DNA from: Syntrophobacter sp963666995
GTDB lineage: Bacteria > Desulfobacterota > Syntrophobacteria > Syntrophobacterales > Syntrophobacteraceae
Direction: 5' to 3'
DNA: 64,000 bases
Assembly (NCBI GenBank): GCA_963666995.1
Contig: OY762941.1
Location: 3,038,001 to 3,102,000, forward strand
Shown: one piece after another, positions 18,315 through 26,676 of the stretch
Layout of the letters: each line of letters starts with the position of its first letter
How positions within the stretch are numbered: position 1 is the stretch's first letter
Program-made: the position numbers and the translations under genes
The notes under the pieces: generated by a model
What the model was told of the DNA's origin: nothing
The model's database searches: none
What the model saw: the letters and a program-made list of their open reading frames with translations, nothing else

Positions 18315-18895
18315 ACACAGTCCTCCTGCCTGCTGCTCCTTCCGGGTGCCCATACGGCTGCGGCGAGACTGGATTTCCTCGGTGCCTGACCGCAGGCGAG
18401 CGACAAAACGATTGACAACACCGTTAAAGAATCCTGGTTTGGCCTTTTGGCTGATTTAACACGATCGGCTGGAGGGCCCTCCCCTAAAGTCGTTCAGGGG
18501 AATTTCCCTCAGTGCCGAGCATTTATATCATCTTGGAAATGATTGGAAAGCCTGACGGCAGAAAAGGTGCCGCTGGCTAAACAACTACTGAAGCTAAATC
18601 AGCTCCTGTCCTCCAGCGCGGCGCAATTATACGACTGGGAACAAAATTCACAATGATTTTTTCGCGGAGAAATGTCTTTTCCAATATCCATGATCGTATA
18701 GGCTTGCATTCTTCGTGTGGAACATAAAGGATGCAACAAGAAAGGCTCCGGGAGTCGCCCCGGAGCCTCTGACAATCGGAATTCCGATATCCTGGACACT
18801 AGGAGGAATGAAGCATTTAACTTCACCTTGCTAATTTTATAAGCAAATTAAGTCCAAACTGCAAGTGGTTATTCAAAAAAATCTTCTGACATCCG
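18315..18895. other. Intergenic region with one strong hairpin
   Basis: About 580 bases upstream of the hybrid kinase and beyond the end of the glycine-rich gene. AGGCTCCGGG at 18743-18752 and CCCGGAGCCT at 18759-18768 form a perfect 10-bp hairpin with a six-base loop. Neither side has a long T-run. A 75-codon open frame at 18599-18826 lacks family resemblance and a ribosome site, and is not called. Confidence 0.4.
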
Positions 18896-18925
18896 GGCAA
18901 AAAAAGAGGGTCCGAAGACCCTCTT
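18896..18925 (-). terminator. Intrinsic terminator with UUCG tetraloop
   Basis: On the minus strand AAGAGGGTC pairs with GACCCTCTT around the stable loop TTCG closed by C-G, and the stem runs into seven T. It lies directly after the stop of the glycine-rich protein gene. Confidence 0.9.
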
Positions 18926-18930
18926 GCCCG

Positions 18931-20118
18931 TTATCTTCCGTGTCCTCCTCCACCGCCGTGGCCTCCGCCGCCAAAACCACCACCGTGGCCTCCGCCGAAG
19001 CCTCCGCCATGGCCGAATCCTCCACCGAAGCCGCCGCTATGGCTGAACCCGTGGCCGAACCCGCCGTTCATTGAGGAGCTGCCGAAGTGGCCGCCACCCG
19101 AGAAGTTGTTTCCCCCACGGAAAGATTGTCCACCGCTGAACGAATGGGAGGTGCCGAAGTTCTGTGAGCCTCGCGAACCGATCCCGCTACCGGCTGAGCT
19201 GCCTGTAAACTGGTGATTCCCGGCAAAGGACCGTCCGGAATTCATGCTCCCTCCGTTCCCCGCCCGGCGCGAAACGGAACCGAATCTTCCCGAGTCCCGA
19301 TTGTAGATCGAGCGGGCACTCGTCGTATTCCCGGCTCCAAAGCCGCCGGACCGATTGCCGTTCGTGTTTGCCCTGGCGTTTGTTATCCCCTGTCTGTTCA
19401 TGTTCGAGGGGTCAACCCTGAAGGCATGTCCGTTCCTGTCGAAACTGTGATTGGTAACATGCCCGAAACGGTCATGACCGTGTCCGAAGTGACCGTTGTG
19501 TCCGAAGTGGTCATGCACATCGAAATCGTTCAGGATGAAAAACCCCGGGAAGAAGAAACCCGTATACCAGAAAGGATAGGGGACCCAACTGTAGAGATAG
19601 GAATAATCCCACGGGGGCGCGTAGTAGGAGACAACGGGAGGTCCTTCGTCTGAGTAGTAATCATCGACCGTCGATGCACCCGCGTAATCATAACTATCGG
19701 GAGGCTGATCTTCAGCATACGAGCTATCGCCGGGACGAATCGGCAGACCGGTCTCCGAGGCTACCCGGTACAAAGCGTCGGAAGCTTCATTCGCACTTAT
19801 GGGAAGTCTTCCGGAGGCCGACGCATTCGCGATCGCCGCCTCCAGTTCACCCATGACAACGGGAGTGACCGGATAATCCGACAGCCACCCGTTGCGCGGA
19901 GCTACGCCGGCCATGGAGAGCTGGCTCTCGGCCGTCGCTTCGTCGGTTGACGCCCCCAATTGGAGTTCCTGGGCCAGCGCCACTGCAAAGTCGCCTTCAC
20001 GCACCAGGGCCTGGCCGACGGGCGGCGCTCCACTCATACCTCCGTCCGAATGCGCGGCCTGCGTTGAAAGTGTGACGAGAAAACCTGCCGCAACCAATAT
20101 CATAAGCATCTTTCGCAT
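18931..20118 (-). CDS. Secreted glycine/histidine-rich protein
   Basis: A 395-residue exported protein of unknown function. Residues 1-24 are a signal peptide (MLMILVAAGFLVTLSTQA). Residues about 25-165 form a conventional mixed-composition region. Then comes an aromatic stretch (SYYAPPWDYSYLYSWVPYPF) and a long low-complexity tail rich in Gly, His, Asn, Ser and Phe, ending in repeated GGGFGGGH-type blocks. Such tails occur in surface or extracellular matrix proteins; adhesion or metal binding by the many histidines is a guess. It is monocistronic, with a terminator right behind it. The tail resembles that of the protein at 58077-58817. Confidence 0.8.
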   Translation of the reverse strand: MRKMLMILVAAGFLVTLSTQAAHSDGGMSGAPPVGQALVREGDFAVALAQELQLGASTDEATAESQLSMAGVAPRNGWLSDYPVTPVVMGELEAAIANASASGRLPISANEASDALYRVASETGLPIRPGDSSYAEDQPPDSYDYAGASTVDDYYSDEGPPVVSYYAPPWDYSYLYSWVPYPFWYTGFFFPGFFILNDFDVHDHFGHNGHFGHGHDRFGHVTNHSFDRNGHAFRVDPSNMNRQGITNARANTNGNRSGGFGAGNTTSARSIYNRDSGRFGSVSRRAGNGGSMNSGRSFAGNHQFTGSSAGSGIGSRGSQNFGTSHSFSGGQSFRGGNNFSGGGHFGSSSMNGGFGHGFSHSGGFGGGFGHGGGFGGGHGGGFGGGGHGGGGGHGR

Positions 20119-20534
20119 GGCTTTACTCCTTTTTCAAAACACTTCTCCACGACTTTTATAAATAATCATTTTTTCTGATATTACAATTGGATGTCTCTGG
20201 AATGAGGCCTCGCGGACAGAGCCTGGCCGCGCTGTTTGCAACCGGTTGGGAAGGGCGGGCGCATCGGTGAGCGAGGGCACGAATCGGGTAACCCAAGTCC
20301 GCGCGGCGATGTTGCAGCGAGAGGGGCCGGGGAAGATGGCCGCGAAGAAAAAAGATGCCTGGAAAATTTGGCCGGGCGCTGCACTAAAGCTCGTTGTAAC
20401 CTTGCACAACGGAAGACCTTATGGCAAGTTTGTATAAAGGTTCGAGCCCGATCCGCCGGTGGCGTATCGGGTCGAGCCGGTTCCATGGTTGGCAGGTGGA
20501 AATCCACGTACGATGCCGGGAGCGAGGTCGAGGT
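20119..20534. other. Divergent intergenic region
   Basis: About 415 bases between the divergent glycine-rich gene and the MFS gene. The 60 bases next to 20118 are AT-rich and probably carry the promoter of the minus-strand gene. An upstream extension of the MFS frame to 20421 is open but composed of Arg/Gly/Ser-rich residues, and is not accepted as coding. No repeat or operator was found. Confidence 0.35.
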
Positions 20535-21845
20535 ATGAATGATCATGTGCTGGAAAAACGTACCGTAGGCAAGGTGTTTTGGCGGCTCATGCCCTTTTTG
20601 GGATTGCTGTACATAGTGTCTTTTCTTGACAGGGTCAATGTGGGTTTCGCAGCCCTATCCATGAATCAGGAACTCGGGTTCAGCAACGCGGTCTATGGAT
20701 TCGGGGCAGGCATCTTCTTTATCGGTTATTTTGTCATGGAAGTGCCGGGTAACCTCATCATGGCGAAGGTGGGCGCCAGACTGTGGATTGCCCGGATTCT
20801 CATTACATGGGGGATCATTTCAGGCCTTACGGCCTGGGTTTCCACTCCGATGCAGTTCTACATCGTCCGGTTTTTGCTGGGGGTGGCTGAAGCCAGTTTC
20901 TTCCCGGGCATCATTTATTATCTCAGTACCTGGTCCCGCTCGCAGGATCAGGCAAAAGCGGTGGCTTTTTTCATGATGTCTCTTCCGATCTGCAACATTG
21001 TGGCGTCTCCGCTGTCCACTTACCTGCTGGGATTCACGTGGTCTGGATGGTCCGGCTGGAGATGGCTGTTCATCTTGGAGGCCGTGCCTTCGATCATTCT
21101 TGGTATCATCACTCCTTTTTATCTGACCAACAAGCCCGAGGACGCCAGGTGGCTGGACGATGAGGGAAGGCGATGGCTGGTCAATGCACTTGCGGTTGAA
21201 AAGGCGGCCAAGCAGGAACAAAAGCACTATACCCTGCTGCAGGCTTTCGCCGACCGGGACATTCTGATTCTTTCAGGAATCTACTTTGCGTGGGTTTGCG
21301 GGTTCTATGGCGTAACATTGTTCCTGCCGATCCTGGTGAAGGCATTGTCCAGCACAATCAGCAACCAGATGGTCGGTTTTCTGGTGATGGTGCCGTATAT
21401 TTTTGGTTTTTTTGCCATGTATTTAATCGGGCGGCATTCGGACAAGACCGGCGAACGCCGCTATCACACCGTTTTTGGAATGTTGACGGGTGCATGCGGG
21501 CTTGCCGGCAGTGTGCTCCTGGCCGATATCAGCATCCCGGTGTCGATGTTGTTCTTCACGATAGCGGTCATGGGCGTTTACGGCTCGTTCGGTCCCTTCT
21601 GGTCGATCCCCTCATCTTTCCTGACTGCCACAGCCGCCGCGGGGGCCATCGCGATGATCAACAGCATCGGCAATCTCGGAGGGTTCATAGGGCCCTACGT
21701 CATGGGTTTCATCCGCGATGCCACCGGTTCGTTCAACGGGGGAGTCATGTTTTTGGTGGTCTGCCTGCTGGGAGCGGCGGTGCTGCTCATGATGGTGCGT
21801 AAGACAGGGAAGGGCGCCGCCGCAGCGCCACAGAAAGCCGCGTAG
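20535..21845 (+). CDS. MFS transporter, anion:cation symporter (ACS) type
   Basis: A 436-residue inner-membrane carrier with 12 predicted helices. FLDRVNVGFAALSMN in helix 1, RFLLGVAEASFFPGIIYYLSTW in helices 4-5 and the WRWLFILEAVPSI segment are typical of the ACS family, which takes up organic anions such as tartrate, phthalate, hydroxyphenylacetate or hexuronates with protons. ATG 20535 follows GAGCGAGGTCGAGGT and places the first helix at residue 15. The gene stands alone with no catabolic neighbour, so the substrate is unknown. Confidence 0.9.
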   Translation: MNDHVLEKRTVGKVFWRLMPFLGLLYIVSFLDRVNVGFAALSMNQELGFSNAVYGFGAGIFFIGYFVMEVPGNLIMAKVGARLWIARILITWGIISGLTAWVSTPMQFYIVRFLLGVAEASFFPGIIYYLSTWSRSQDQAKAVAFFMMSLPICNIVASPLSTYLLGFTWSGWSGWRWLFILEAVPSIILGIITPFYLTNKPEDARWLDDEGRRWLVNALAVEKAAKQEQKHYTLLQAFADRDILILSGIYFAWVCGFYGVTLFLPILVKALSSTISNQMVGFLVMVPYIFGFFAMYLIGRHSDKTGERRYHTVFGMLTGACGLAGSVLLADISIPVSMLFFTIAVMGVYGSFGPFWSIPSSFLTATAAAGAIAMINSIGNLGGFIGPYVMGFIRDATGSFNGGVMFLVVCLLGAAVLLMMVRKTGKGAAAAPQKAA

Positions 21846-21913
21846 CGGCGAGGGGGACCGGGCTGTTGCCCAAACAGAATTCAAGTGAAAAATGAGCCGT
21901 TTGTCCAGACAAC

Positions 21914-22002
21914 GTCACCCCGGCGAAAGCCGGGGTCCAGTGTCGTTAATTGGAATTATCCAATAATTTCAAAGAGTCTGGATTCCGGCCTCCGCCGGAA
22001 TG
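21914..22002. repeat. REP-type palindrome pair
   Basis: Two hairpins lie 46 bases apart: CCCCGGC-GAAA-GCCGGGG at 21918-21935 and ATTCCGGC-CTCC-GCCGGAAT at 21982-22001. The outer flanks, CGTCACCCCGG and CCGGAATGACG, are also nearly complementary, so the whole unit can fold back. Such paired palindromes (REP/BIME-like) are common in proteobacterial intergenic DNA. Confidence 0.75.
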
Positions 22003-22020
22003 ACGAATCCTGGTTACGCT

Positions 22021-22120
22021 CGTTCCCACGCTCCTGCGTGGGAATGCAGACACTTTTCCTTTGGGCAACAGCCCGGGACGCAGCTCCCCACGCTCTTGAG
22101 AAACATCGTTTGTTATTTCC
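22021..22120 (-). repeat. Dispersed intergenic repeat, copy A
   Basis: A 100-base unit including the hairpin CCCACG-CTCCTG-CGTGGG (22025-22042), then a segment with GGGCAACAGCCCGGGACGC, and ending CTCTTGAGAAACATCGTTTG. The same sequence in the opposite orientation is found at 23903-24199 (interrupted), and its last 42 bases recur at 60121-60162. Together with the REP unit just before it, it fills the gap 21846-22429, where no gene is supported. Confidence 0.8.
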
Positions 22121-22429
22121 TTGAACGCAAATTGGGTGCGCCGGGCCCGCACGATCCTCGTACTATTTCCGAATGTGGTGCATGATTTGATCCGCCGGCC
22201 CCCCTCCGCAAGGTCCGATGTCCTCCAGGTTTCATTGAATTGCCATTCCGGTCCGATATCTATACTGGAAGCGACTGGGGATGCCCACGGCATGGGTGAG
22301 CCGCATTGCCGGATGTTTCGGGAATGCGCGAGATTTTGTGGCCTAGACACCCGCAAGGGGATCCAAGGGCTTTTCATGGCTAAGTACTGTTGAGCATTGG
22401 TCAGGATGATCCGGCATCGGGGCAAAAGA

Positions 22430-23047
22430 ATGAAACAGACGCGTAAAACCAGCCTGCAGCGCACCATGGTCATCTACTTTGTCCTGATCGGTTTTGCTGC
22501 GGCTTTTGTCGGAACCGAGTTTGTAATGGATGTGAGTAAGAAAAGCCTGCGTGACGAAGTCACTCAAAGTTACGATCAATTGGCCCAGAAGAAGATCCAG
22601 CCCGACGATGCTTTCCACCCTGTTCTGAAACTCAGGAACAAAGCCATTCTGATGGTCGCCATCATATTTGCCGTGGTTGTGATTCTGCTTACGATGTTCA
22701 TAAAAAACATCACGAGACCCTTGCAGCACACCATAGAAATCTCGAAATTGATCGCCGAGGGCGACCTCAGCCGGAGCGTGAACATCAAGGCCAATAATGA
22801 ACTGACGGAACTGGGCGATACGATCAACGAATTAACCAGTAATTTGCAGGAGATGATTCTGCTGTCCGAAGACATGTGCGCCACGAGCGACCGGTTCGTG
22901 AAGGAAGTTTCCGATATGCTGGACACATTGACTCTCGACCGGGGACAGACTGAGGACCTCCGGCATGAGATGCAGGTTCTCAACGCTAAAGCCAGGTTTT
23001 TCAAGGATATCATCCATAACTGCAAATTCTACGGGATCGAGAGGTAG
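22430..23047 (+). CDS. HAMP-domain membrane protein without an output domain
   Basis: A 205-residue protein. A hydrophobic helix at about 12-32, a 40-residue periplasmic loop, a second helix at about 74-94 (ILMVAIIFAVVVILLTMFI) and a HAMP domain (ITRPLQHTIEISKLIAEGDLS to about 145) match the front half of a chemoreceptor or sensor kinase. After the HAMP there is only a helical tail of about 60 residues and no kinase, cyclase or methyl-accepting domain. The start is uncertain: ATG 22430 is chosen, with ATG 22406 possible. The TauE/SafE gene begins five bases after the stop, so the two are probably co-transcribed. Confidence 0.75.
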   Translation: MKQTRKTSLQRTMVIYFVLIGFAAAFVGTEFVMDVSKKSLRDEVTQSYDQLAQKKIQPDDAFHPVLKLRNKAILMVAIIFAVVVILLTMFIKNITRPLQHTIEISKLIAEGDLSRSVNIKANNELTELGDTINELTSNLQEMILLSEDMCATSDRFVKEVSDMLDTLTLDRGQTEDLRHEMQVLNAKARFFKDIIHNCKFYGIER

Positions 23048-23051
23048 GCAA

Positions 23052-23816
23052 ATGGGCTTATGCTGGCTGGCGTTTCCCGCCGGTATATGCATTGCGGGCA
23101 TTGTGACGATTGTCGGATTCGGCGGCGGAATTCTATGGATGCCGTTTCTGCTGATCGTTCTGAACCTGGAGCCGAACACCGCCATATTGACTTCACTGAT
23201 GATCCAAACGGCCGGAACGGCTTCGGGGAGCATGAGCTACCTCAGATTGAAGAAGACGGACAACAGGCTCGCCTTGCTGCTGCTTGTCATCGCGGTGCCG
23301 GGAGTCGCCCTGGGAGCGTTCATCGCGCACCGGTTGCCTCTGTCCCATATCGAACTGGTGATCGGCCTGATCGCTTTGACGACCGCTTTCCTTTTCGTCT
23401 CGTCCAGTCGCAAGTACAATGAAAACGGCAATGACACGGTTGAAATAAAGAATGCTTGCCGCCATTCCTGGATTGCCACGGTTATGGCGGTCGCAAGCGG
23501 CATGCTGACCATCAATATCGGCGAATGGCTCGTACCGATCATGCAGCGGAAGATGTTTCTGAAGATGAGCCACGCAGTTGCAACATGCGTTCTGGTTACG
23601 TTTGGCGTCTCGGTGCTTGGTGCAATCATTCATCTGATGATGGCAAGCCGGCCGAATCCATATGCTCTGCTCTGGGCTGTTCCGGGAGTATTGATTGGAG
23701 GTCAACTGGGGCCTCGGCTGGTGATGAAAATCGATGAAAGGCGGCTGGAAGAGATGTTCATCTTCGTCCTGACGCTCATCGGGATCCACCTTGTTTATAG
23801 TTCATACCCCGGCTGA
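23052..23816 (+). CDS. TauE/SafE family sulfite/anion exporter
   Basis: A 254-residue membrane protein with about eight helices. The start GICIAGIVTIVGFGGGILWMP carries the glycine-rich motif of the TauE/SafE (DUF81) family, and the second half repeats the pattern (VLIGGQLGPRLVMKI). Members export sulfite, sulfoacetate or other C2-sulfur anions. ATG 23052 follows GAGGTAGGCAA and lies five bases after the HAMP gene stop; a longer upstream frame overlapping that gene is rejected. Export of a sulfur anion would fit an organism that imports sulfate or sulfonates, but this is inference. Confidence 0.88.
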   Translation: MGLCWLAFPAGICIAGIVTIVGFGGGILWMPFLLIVLNLEPNTAILTSLMIQTAGTASGSMSYLRLKKTDNRLALLLLVIAVPGVALGAFIAHRLPLSHIELVIGLIALTTAFLFVSSSRKYNENGNDTVEIKNACRHSWIATVMAVASGMLTINIGEWLVPIMQRKMFLKMSHAVATCVLVTFGVSVLGAIIHLMMASRPNPYALLWAVPGVLIGGQLGPRLVMKIDERRLEEMFIFVLTLIGIHLVYSSYPG

Positions 23817-23902
23817 CAGGGAATGCATATGTACCTGGAGACACCTCCCTGCCCGCGGGTGCCGAAGCGGCTGTGCCCCCCTGATATCAATGTGCGTCCA
23901 AT

Positions 23903-24199
23903 GAATAACAAATGATGTCTCTCAAAAGCGTGGGGAACTGCGTCCGGGGCTGTTACCCAAAGGAAAAGCCAAGACCGGATGAAACCGGGATTTGTCTCTG
24001 GACAAACGACGGGTGGCCCGGACAACTTGTTTGTCCGGGCGCGAAGCGCAAGAGGTTTGAGGAATAGGGCTGCCACGGCCCCTGAGGTTCGTTGGATAAA
24101 CCTACCAAGCGCGACGGCAAGTTTGCCCGTCCTCTTGTCCTTACGGACCCCGGCAACGAGTAATAAATCTGCATTTCCACGCAGGAGCGTGGGAACGAG
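23903..24199 (+). repeat. Dispersed intergenic repeat, copy B, split by an insertion
   Basis: The left piece, 23903-23968, reads as the reverse complement of copy A up to AAAGGAAAAG. The right piece, 24168-24199, continues it from TCTGCATT to GTGGGAACGAG. In copy A these two pieces are adjacent. About 200 bases including a palindromic element (24011-24160) lie between them here. Copies A and B face each other and bracket the HAMP-TauE/SafE gene pair. Confidence 0.75.
24011..24160 (+). repeat. Palindromic element, family 2, copy 1
   Basis: Starts GGGTGGCCCGGACAACTTG, carries the GCGCGAAGCGCAAGAGG block, and ends in TTACGGACCCCGGCAACGAG. It shares start, core and end with elements at 41873-42004 and 50969-51113. 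The interior differs among copies. This copy sits inside dispersed repeat copy B. The following stretch 24200-24536 has no gene I can support. Confidence 0.75.
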
Positions 24200-24536
24200 G
24201 CAACAACGTCAGTCGATTTCTTGATGTTTCTAACTCGAAAAGTGTTACCTATGTCCTCGGACACTTGTTACCCATCTCTCCGGCCCAAACAACCCCGTCA
24301 AGGGGGAAGAGCTAAACGTCAATTCCCCTCCCTTGGCGGCAGGGGCAAGGGGAGGGGGAAGAAATCGCTCAAATCAGATGAGATTCCATTTTAGTCCGGA
24401 ATCGTTTAAGGTGGGTGCCGGTGAAGAGTCAGGGAGCCTCCGTACGGGCTGTTTCAGGCGAAGTGAACGGTAACCGGGAGTCGAAACGGTTCGGCAATGA
24501 CACAGTCTGTTTGACCCCCACACGGGCCTGAATGCC

Positions 24537-25511
24537 ATGAACAGTCGTGAAAGATTCCTGGAAGTGATGCGCTACGGCAAGCCCGATCACGTCCCCTGGT
24601 TTGAAGAGGGGATAAGGGATGAAGTTCTAAAAGCCTGGCGAAAGCAGGGATTACCGCGTCGAGCCGATATTTACAGGTTATTTCAAATCGATCGCCATGA
24701 GGAGACGGCAGTGGATGTTGTAACCCGTCCGGAACTCAAGGAATGGCCCAGGTCGTGCTCCGGACTGGACGTGCTCCGGCGGCATCTCGATCCTTATGAC
24801 GACGGCCGGCTTCCGGAAGATTTGCATGCCCACATCAAGGCCGGCAAGGCACGCGATTATATGTTGATATTACAGGTTCATCGAGGATTTTTCCTCTCCA
24901 TGGGAGTATACGCATGGAATCGATTCAGTGAGGTCATCCACCTGCTCATCTATGACCCGCAACTTGTGCGGGAGAGCATGAGGATCCAGGGCGAATTCGC
25001 CGCCAGACTTGCCGAGCGGGTGCTGCAGAAGGTCGATGTGGATGCGGTCGTGTTCAGCGAGCCCATCGGCGGTAATGATAAGCCGTTGATATCACCACGG
25101 ATGTATGAAGAATACGTATTGAAAAGCTATGAACCCGTTCTTGCCGCGGTGAGGCAATACGGGGTTGAGACCATCATATTCCGTACCTACGCAAATGCCA
25201 GAATACTGCTTCCCGGTGTCGTGAAGCGGGGTTTCAACTGCCTGTGGGCCTGCGAGGTAAATGCCGAAGCGATGGACTATCGCGATATTCGCCGGGAGTT
25301 CGGACGGGATTTGCGTCTTTTCGGAGGCATCGATCTTGACGCACTCCGGCGCGGAAAGGAAGCAATCAGGCGGGAACTCGAGGAGAAGGTCCCGCAACTC
25401 CTGGCTGGTGGGGGATATGTGCCTTTGGCGGACGGCAGGATTCGAGAAGACATAACACTGGAGAATTACACCTATTACCGGCAAATGCTGCAAAAAATAA
25501 CCCAGGGTTGA
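24537..25511 (+). CDS. Uroporphyrinogen decarboxylase (UroD) superfamily protein, possible methyltransferase
   Basis: A 324-residue protein opening with MNSRERFLEVMRYGKPDHVPW, the typical start of UroD-like proteins of the MtaA/MtbA corrinoid-methyltransferase group rather than heme-pathway HemE. Later landmarks are SEPIGGNDKPLISPRMYEEYVL and LFGGIDLDALRRG. The Zn-binding HxCxnC pattern of MtaA is not evident: only one Cys (in LWACEVNAEAM) lies in the expected area. It may act in demethylation or dehalogenation of small compounds, but no corrinoid protein is nearby. Convergent with the outer-membrane protein gene at 25596. Confidence 0.75.
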   Translation: MNSRERFLEVMRYGKPDHVPWFEEGIRDEVLKAWRKQGLPRRADIYRLFQIDRHEETAVDVVTRPELKEWPRSCSGLDVLRRHLDPYDDGRLPEDLHAHIKAGKARDYMLILQVHRGFFLSMGVYAWNRFSEVIHLLIYDPQLVRESMRIQGEFAARLAERVLQKVDVDAVVFSEPIGGNDKPLISPRMYEEYVLKSYEPVLAAVRQYGVETIIFRTYANARILLPGVVKRGFNCLWACEVNAEAMDYRDIRREFGRDLRLFGGIDLDALRRGKEAIRRELEEKVPQLLAGGGYVPLADGRIREDITLENYTYYRQMLQKITQG

Positions 25512-25515
25512 CCTC

Positions 25516-25547
25516 CCCCCTGCCCACTCGATCGAGGCGGCAGGGGG
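25516..25547. terminator. Hairpin between convergent genes
   Basis: CCCCCTGCC at 25516-25524 pairs with GGCAGGGGG at 25539-25547 just after the UroD-family stop. A short T-rich stretch (TTCATTC) follows on the plus strand. Confidence 0.6.
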
Positions 25548-25595
25548 TTCATTCATCGGGATAGGCCCGGACACGGGGCTTCTTCCTGCTGAGAG

Positions 25596-26516
25596 CTATT
25601 TCGAAACCTTACCTCCGCCCAGGGCTCCCAAATCCGTCAAATAGAGGAACCTGAGAGTAAATGACTGTTGCGGAAGGCCGGATTCAACAGCGACGTCGTT
25701 CTTGTACTGGAAAAGGACCTGATAACTGGGCGCGATGTTGAAGGCCGTTGTAAATCCGATTGTATGGTTGGCCAGTTGGTCCTTCTGCTCGAAACCGGCC
25801 AGAGAACTCTCTCCGCCCCAGTGATAGTAGTAATCGGCCGATACCCAGAACGCTTTGGTGAGGTCATAGCTCAGATGGCTTTCGACACCCAGGATGGGAT
25901 CCTGGCTGAGGGTCTGGTGAGCTGCGCCGAAGTCTCCGTTATCCGTGAAGAAATCGCCCCGTACCTGAATTTCGAAATACGCGGGGTGGTCCGGCAGGAC
26001 GTCAAAGCCTTTGACGAATCCCAGTTCTTCCCTGAATCCCCACCGGTTCGCGCCCAGGCTCAAGGCGCCGTTGTTTTCATAGTTTCCCGTGGGGCAGATG
26101 AAAAACGGGGTAAATCCAAGCCAGGTCTTTGATTGAGGATCATTGAGGAACCATACCGTCGCAAGCAGTATGAGGTCGCCGACTCCCGATGCCGAAAGAT
26201 CCCCGCCCGGCAAATGTGTATCGAGACTGAGGCCTCCAAAAGGCAGAATGAGCTGAGGATCAATTTCGAAGGGTCCGGCATTCATCCAGTAAACCGGCCT
26301 GAAGAGACCGACGTCTCCTGAAAAGTCTATGCCCGTCAACGCCTTATGACCATTTGCGTAAAGGGTATCAGCCGAGCTGTGAGTATAATAGATCATCGCT
26401 GCGAAAGTATCCGGAGGGGCCGGGATGTAATCTCGAGCGGTATTATCTGCCGACGCGGCACCGGCGAAGAATATCAGTGCGAGGCACGTCAACATGACTA
26501 CTGACAGGCGTTTCAT
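25596..26516 (-). CDS. Outer-membrane transporter-like protein (MetA-pathway/phenol-degradation family)
   Basis: A 306-residue exported protein. The signal peptide spans residues 1-22 (LSVVMLTCLALIFFAGAASA). The rest is a beta-barrel-like pattern: GLFRPVYWMNAGPFEIDPQLILPFGG, VGDLILLATVWFLNDP and a C-terminal strand ending TLRFLYLTDLG. This matches the family often encoded next to aromatic or organic-acid degradation genes and thought to form an outer-membrane channel. ATG 26516 follows GAGGAGGAAACGAGT and is preferred over a longer frame to 26651. It lies 160 bases downstream of the MFS gene on the same strand; together they could form an uptake route for the substrate of the acyl-CoA operon. 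Confidence 0.82.
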   Translation of the reverse strand: MKRLSVVMLTCLALIFFAGAASADNTARDYIPAPPDTFAAMIYYTHSSADTLYANGHKALTGIDFSGDVGLFRPVYWMNAGPFEIDPQLILPFGGLSLDTHLPGGDLSASGVGDLILLATVWFLNDPQSKTWLGFTPFFICPTGNYENNGALSLGANRWGFREELGFVKGFDVLPDHPAYFEIQVRGDFFTDNGDFGAAHQTLSQDPILGVESHLSYDLTKAFWVSADYYYHWGGESSLAGFEQKDQLANHTIGFTTAFNIAPSYQVLFQYKNDVAVESGLPQQSFTLRFLYLTDLGALGGGKVSK

Positions 26517-26676
26517 ACTCGTTTCCTCCTCATGTAACGGTTCAGAATGAAATTTGAGCCCCACGAACAGCATTGAAAGAGAATTGGGATTGCAAAAAAA
26601 GGAAAGTGCAGAGAACGACCTGCACCTCCCCCTTTTGCACTCGTTGCGCATGCCGCTGGAGGTATGACAGTCCAGC

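Noticed and set aside
18599..18826. A 75-codon minus-strand frame
   Set aside because: No ribosome site or family resemblance, and it spans a strong hairpin.
22965..23051. An upstream start for the TauE/SafE gene overlapping the HAMP gene
   Set aside because: The extra 29 residues are not membrane-like, and ATG 23052 has a ribosome site and starts the first helix.
21914..24199. The repeated blocks as a CRISPR array
   Set aside because: The repeats are few, inverted and unevenly spaced, with no regular spacers and no cas genes.
24220..24290. A GTGTTACCTATGTCC / TTACCCATCTCTCCGG stretch as an insertion-sequence end
   Set aside because: It recalls flanks of IS481-like elements, but no transposase fragment or second end is visible, so it is not called.
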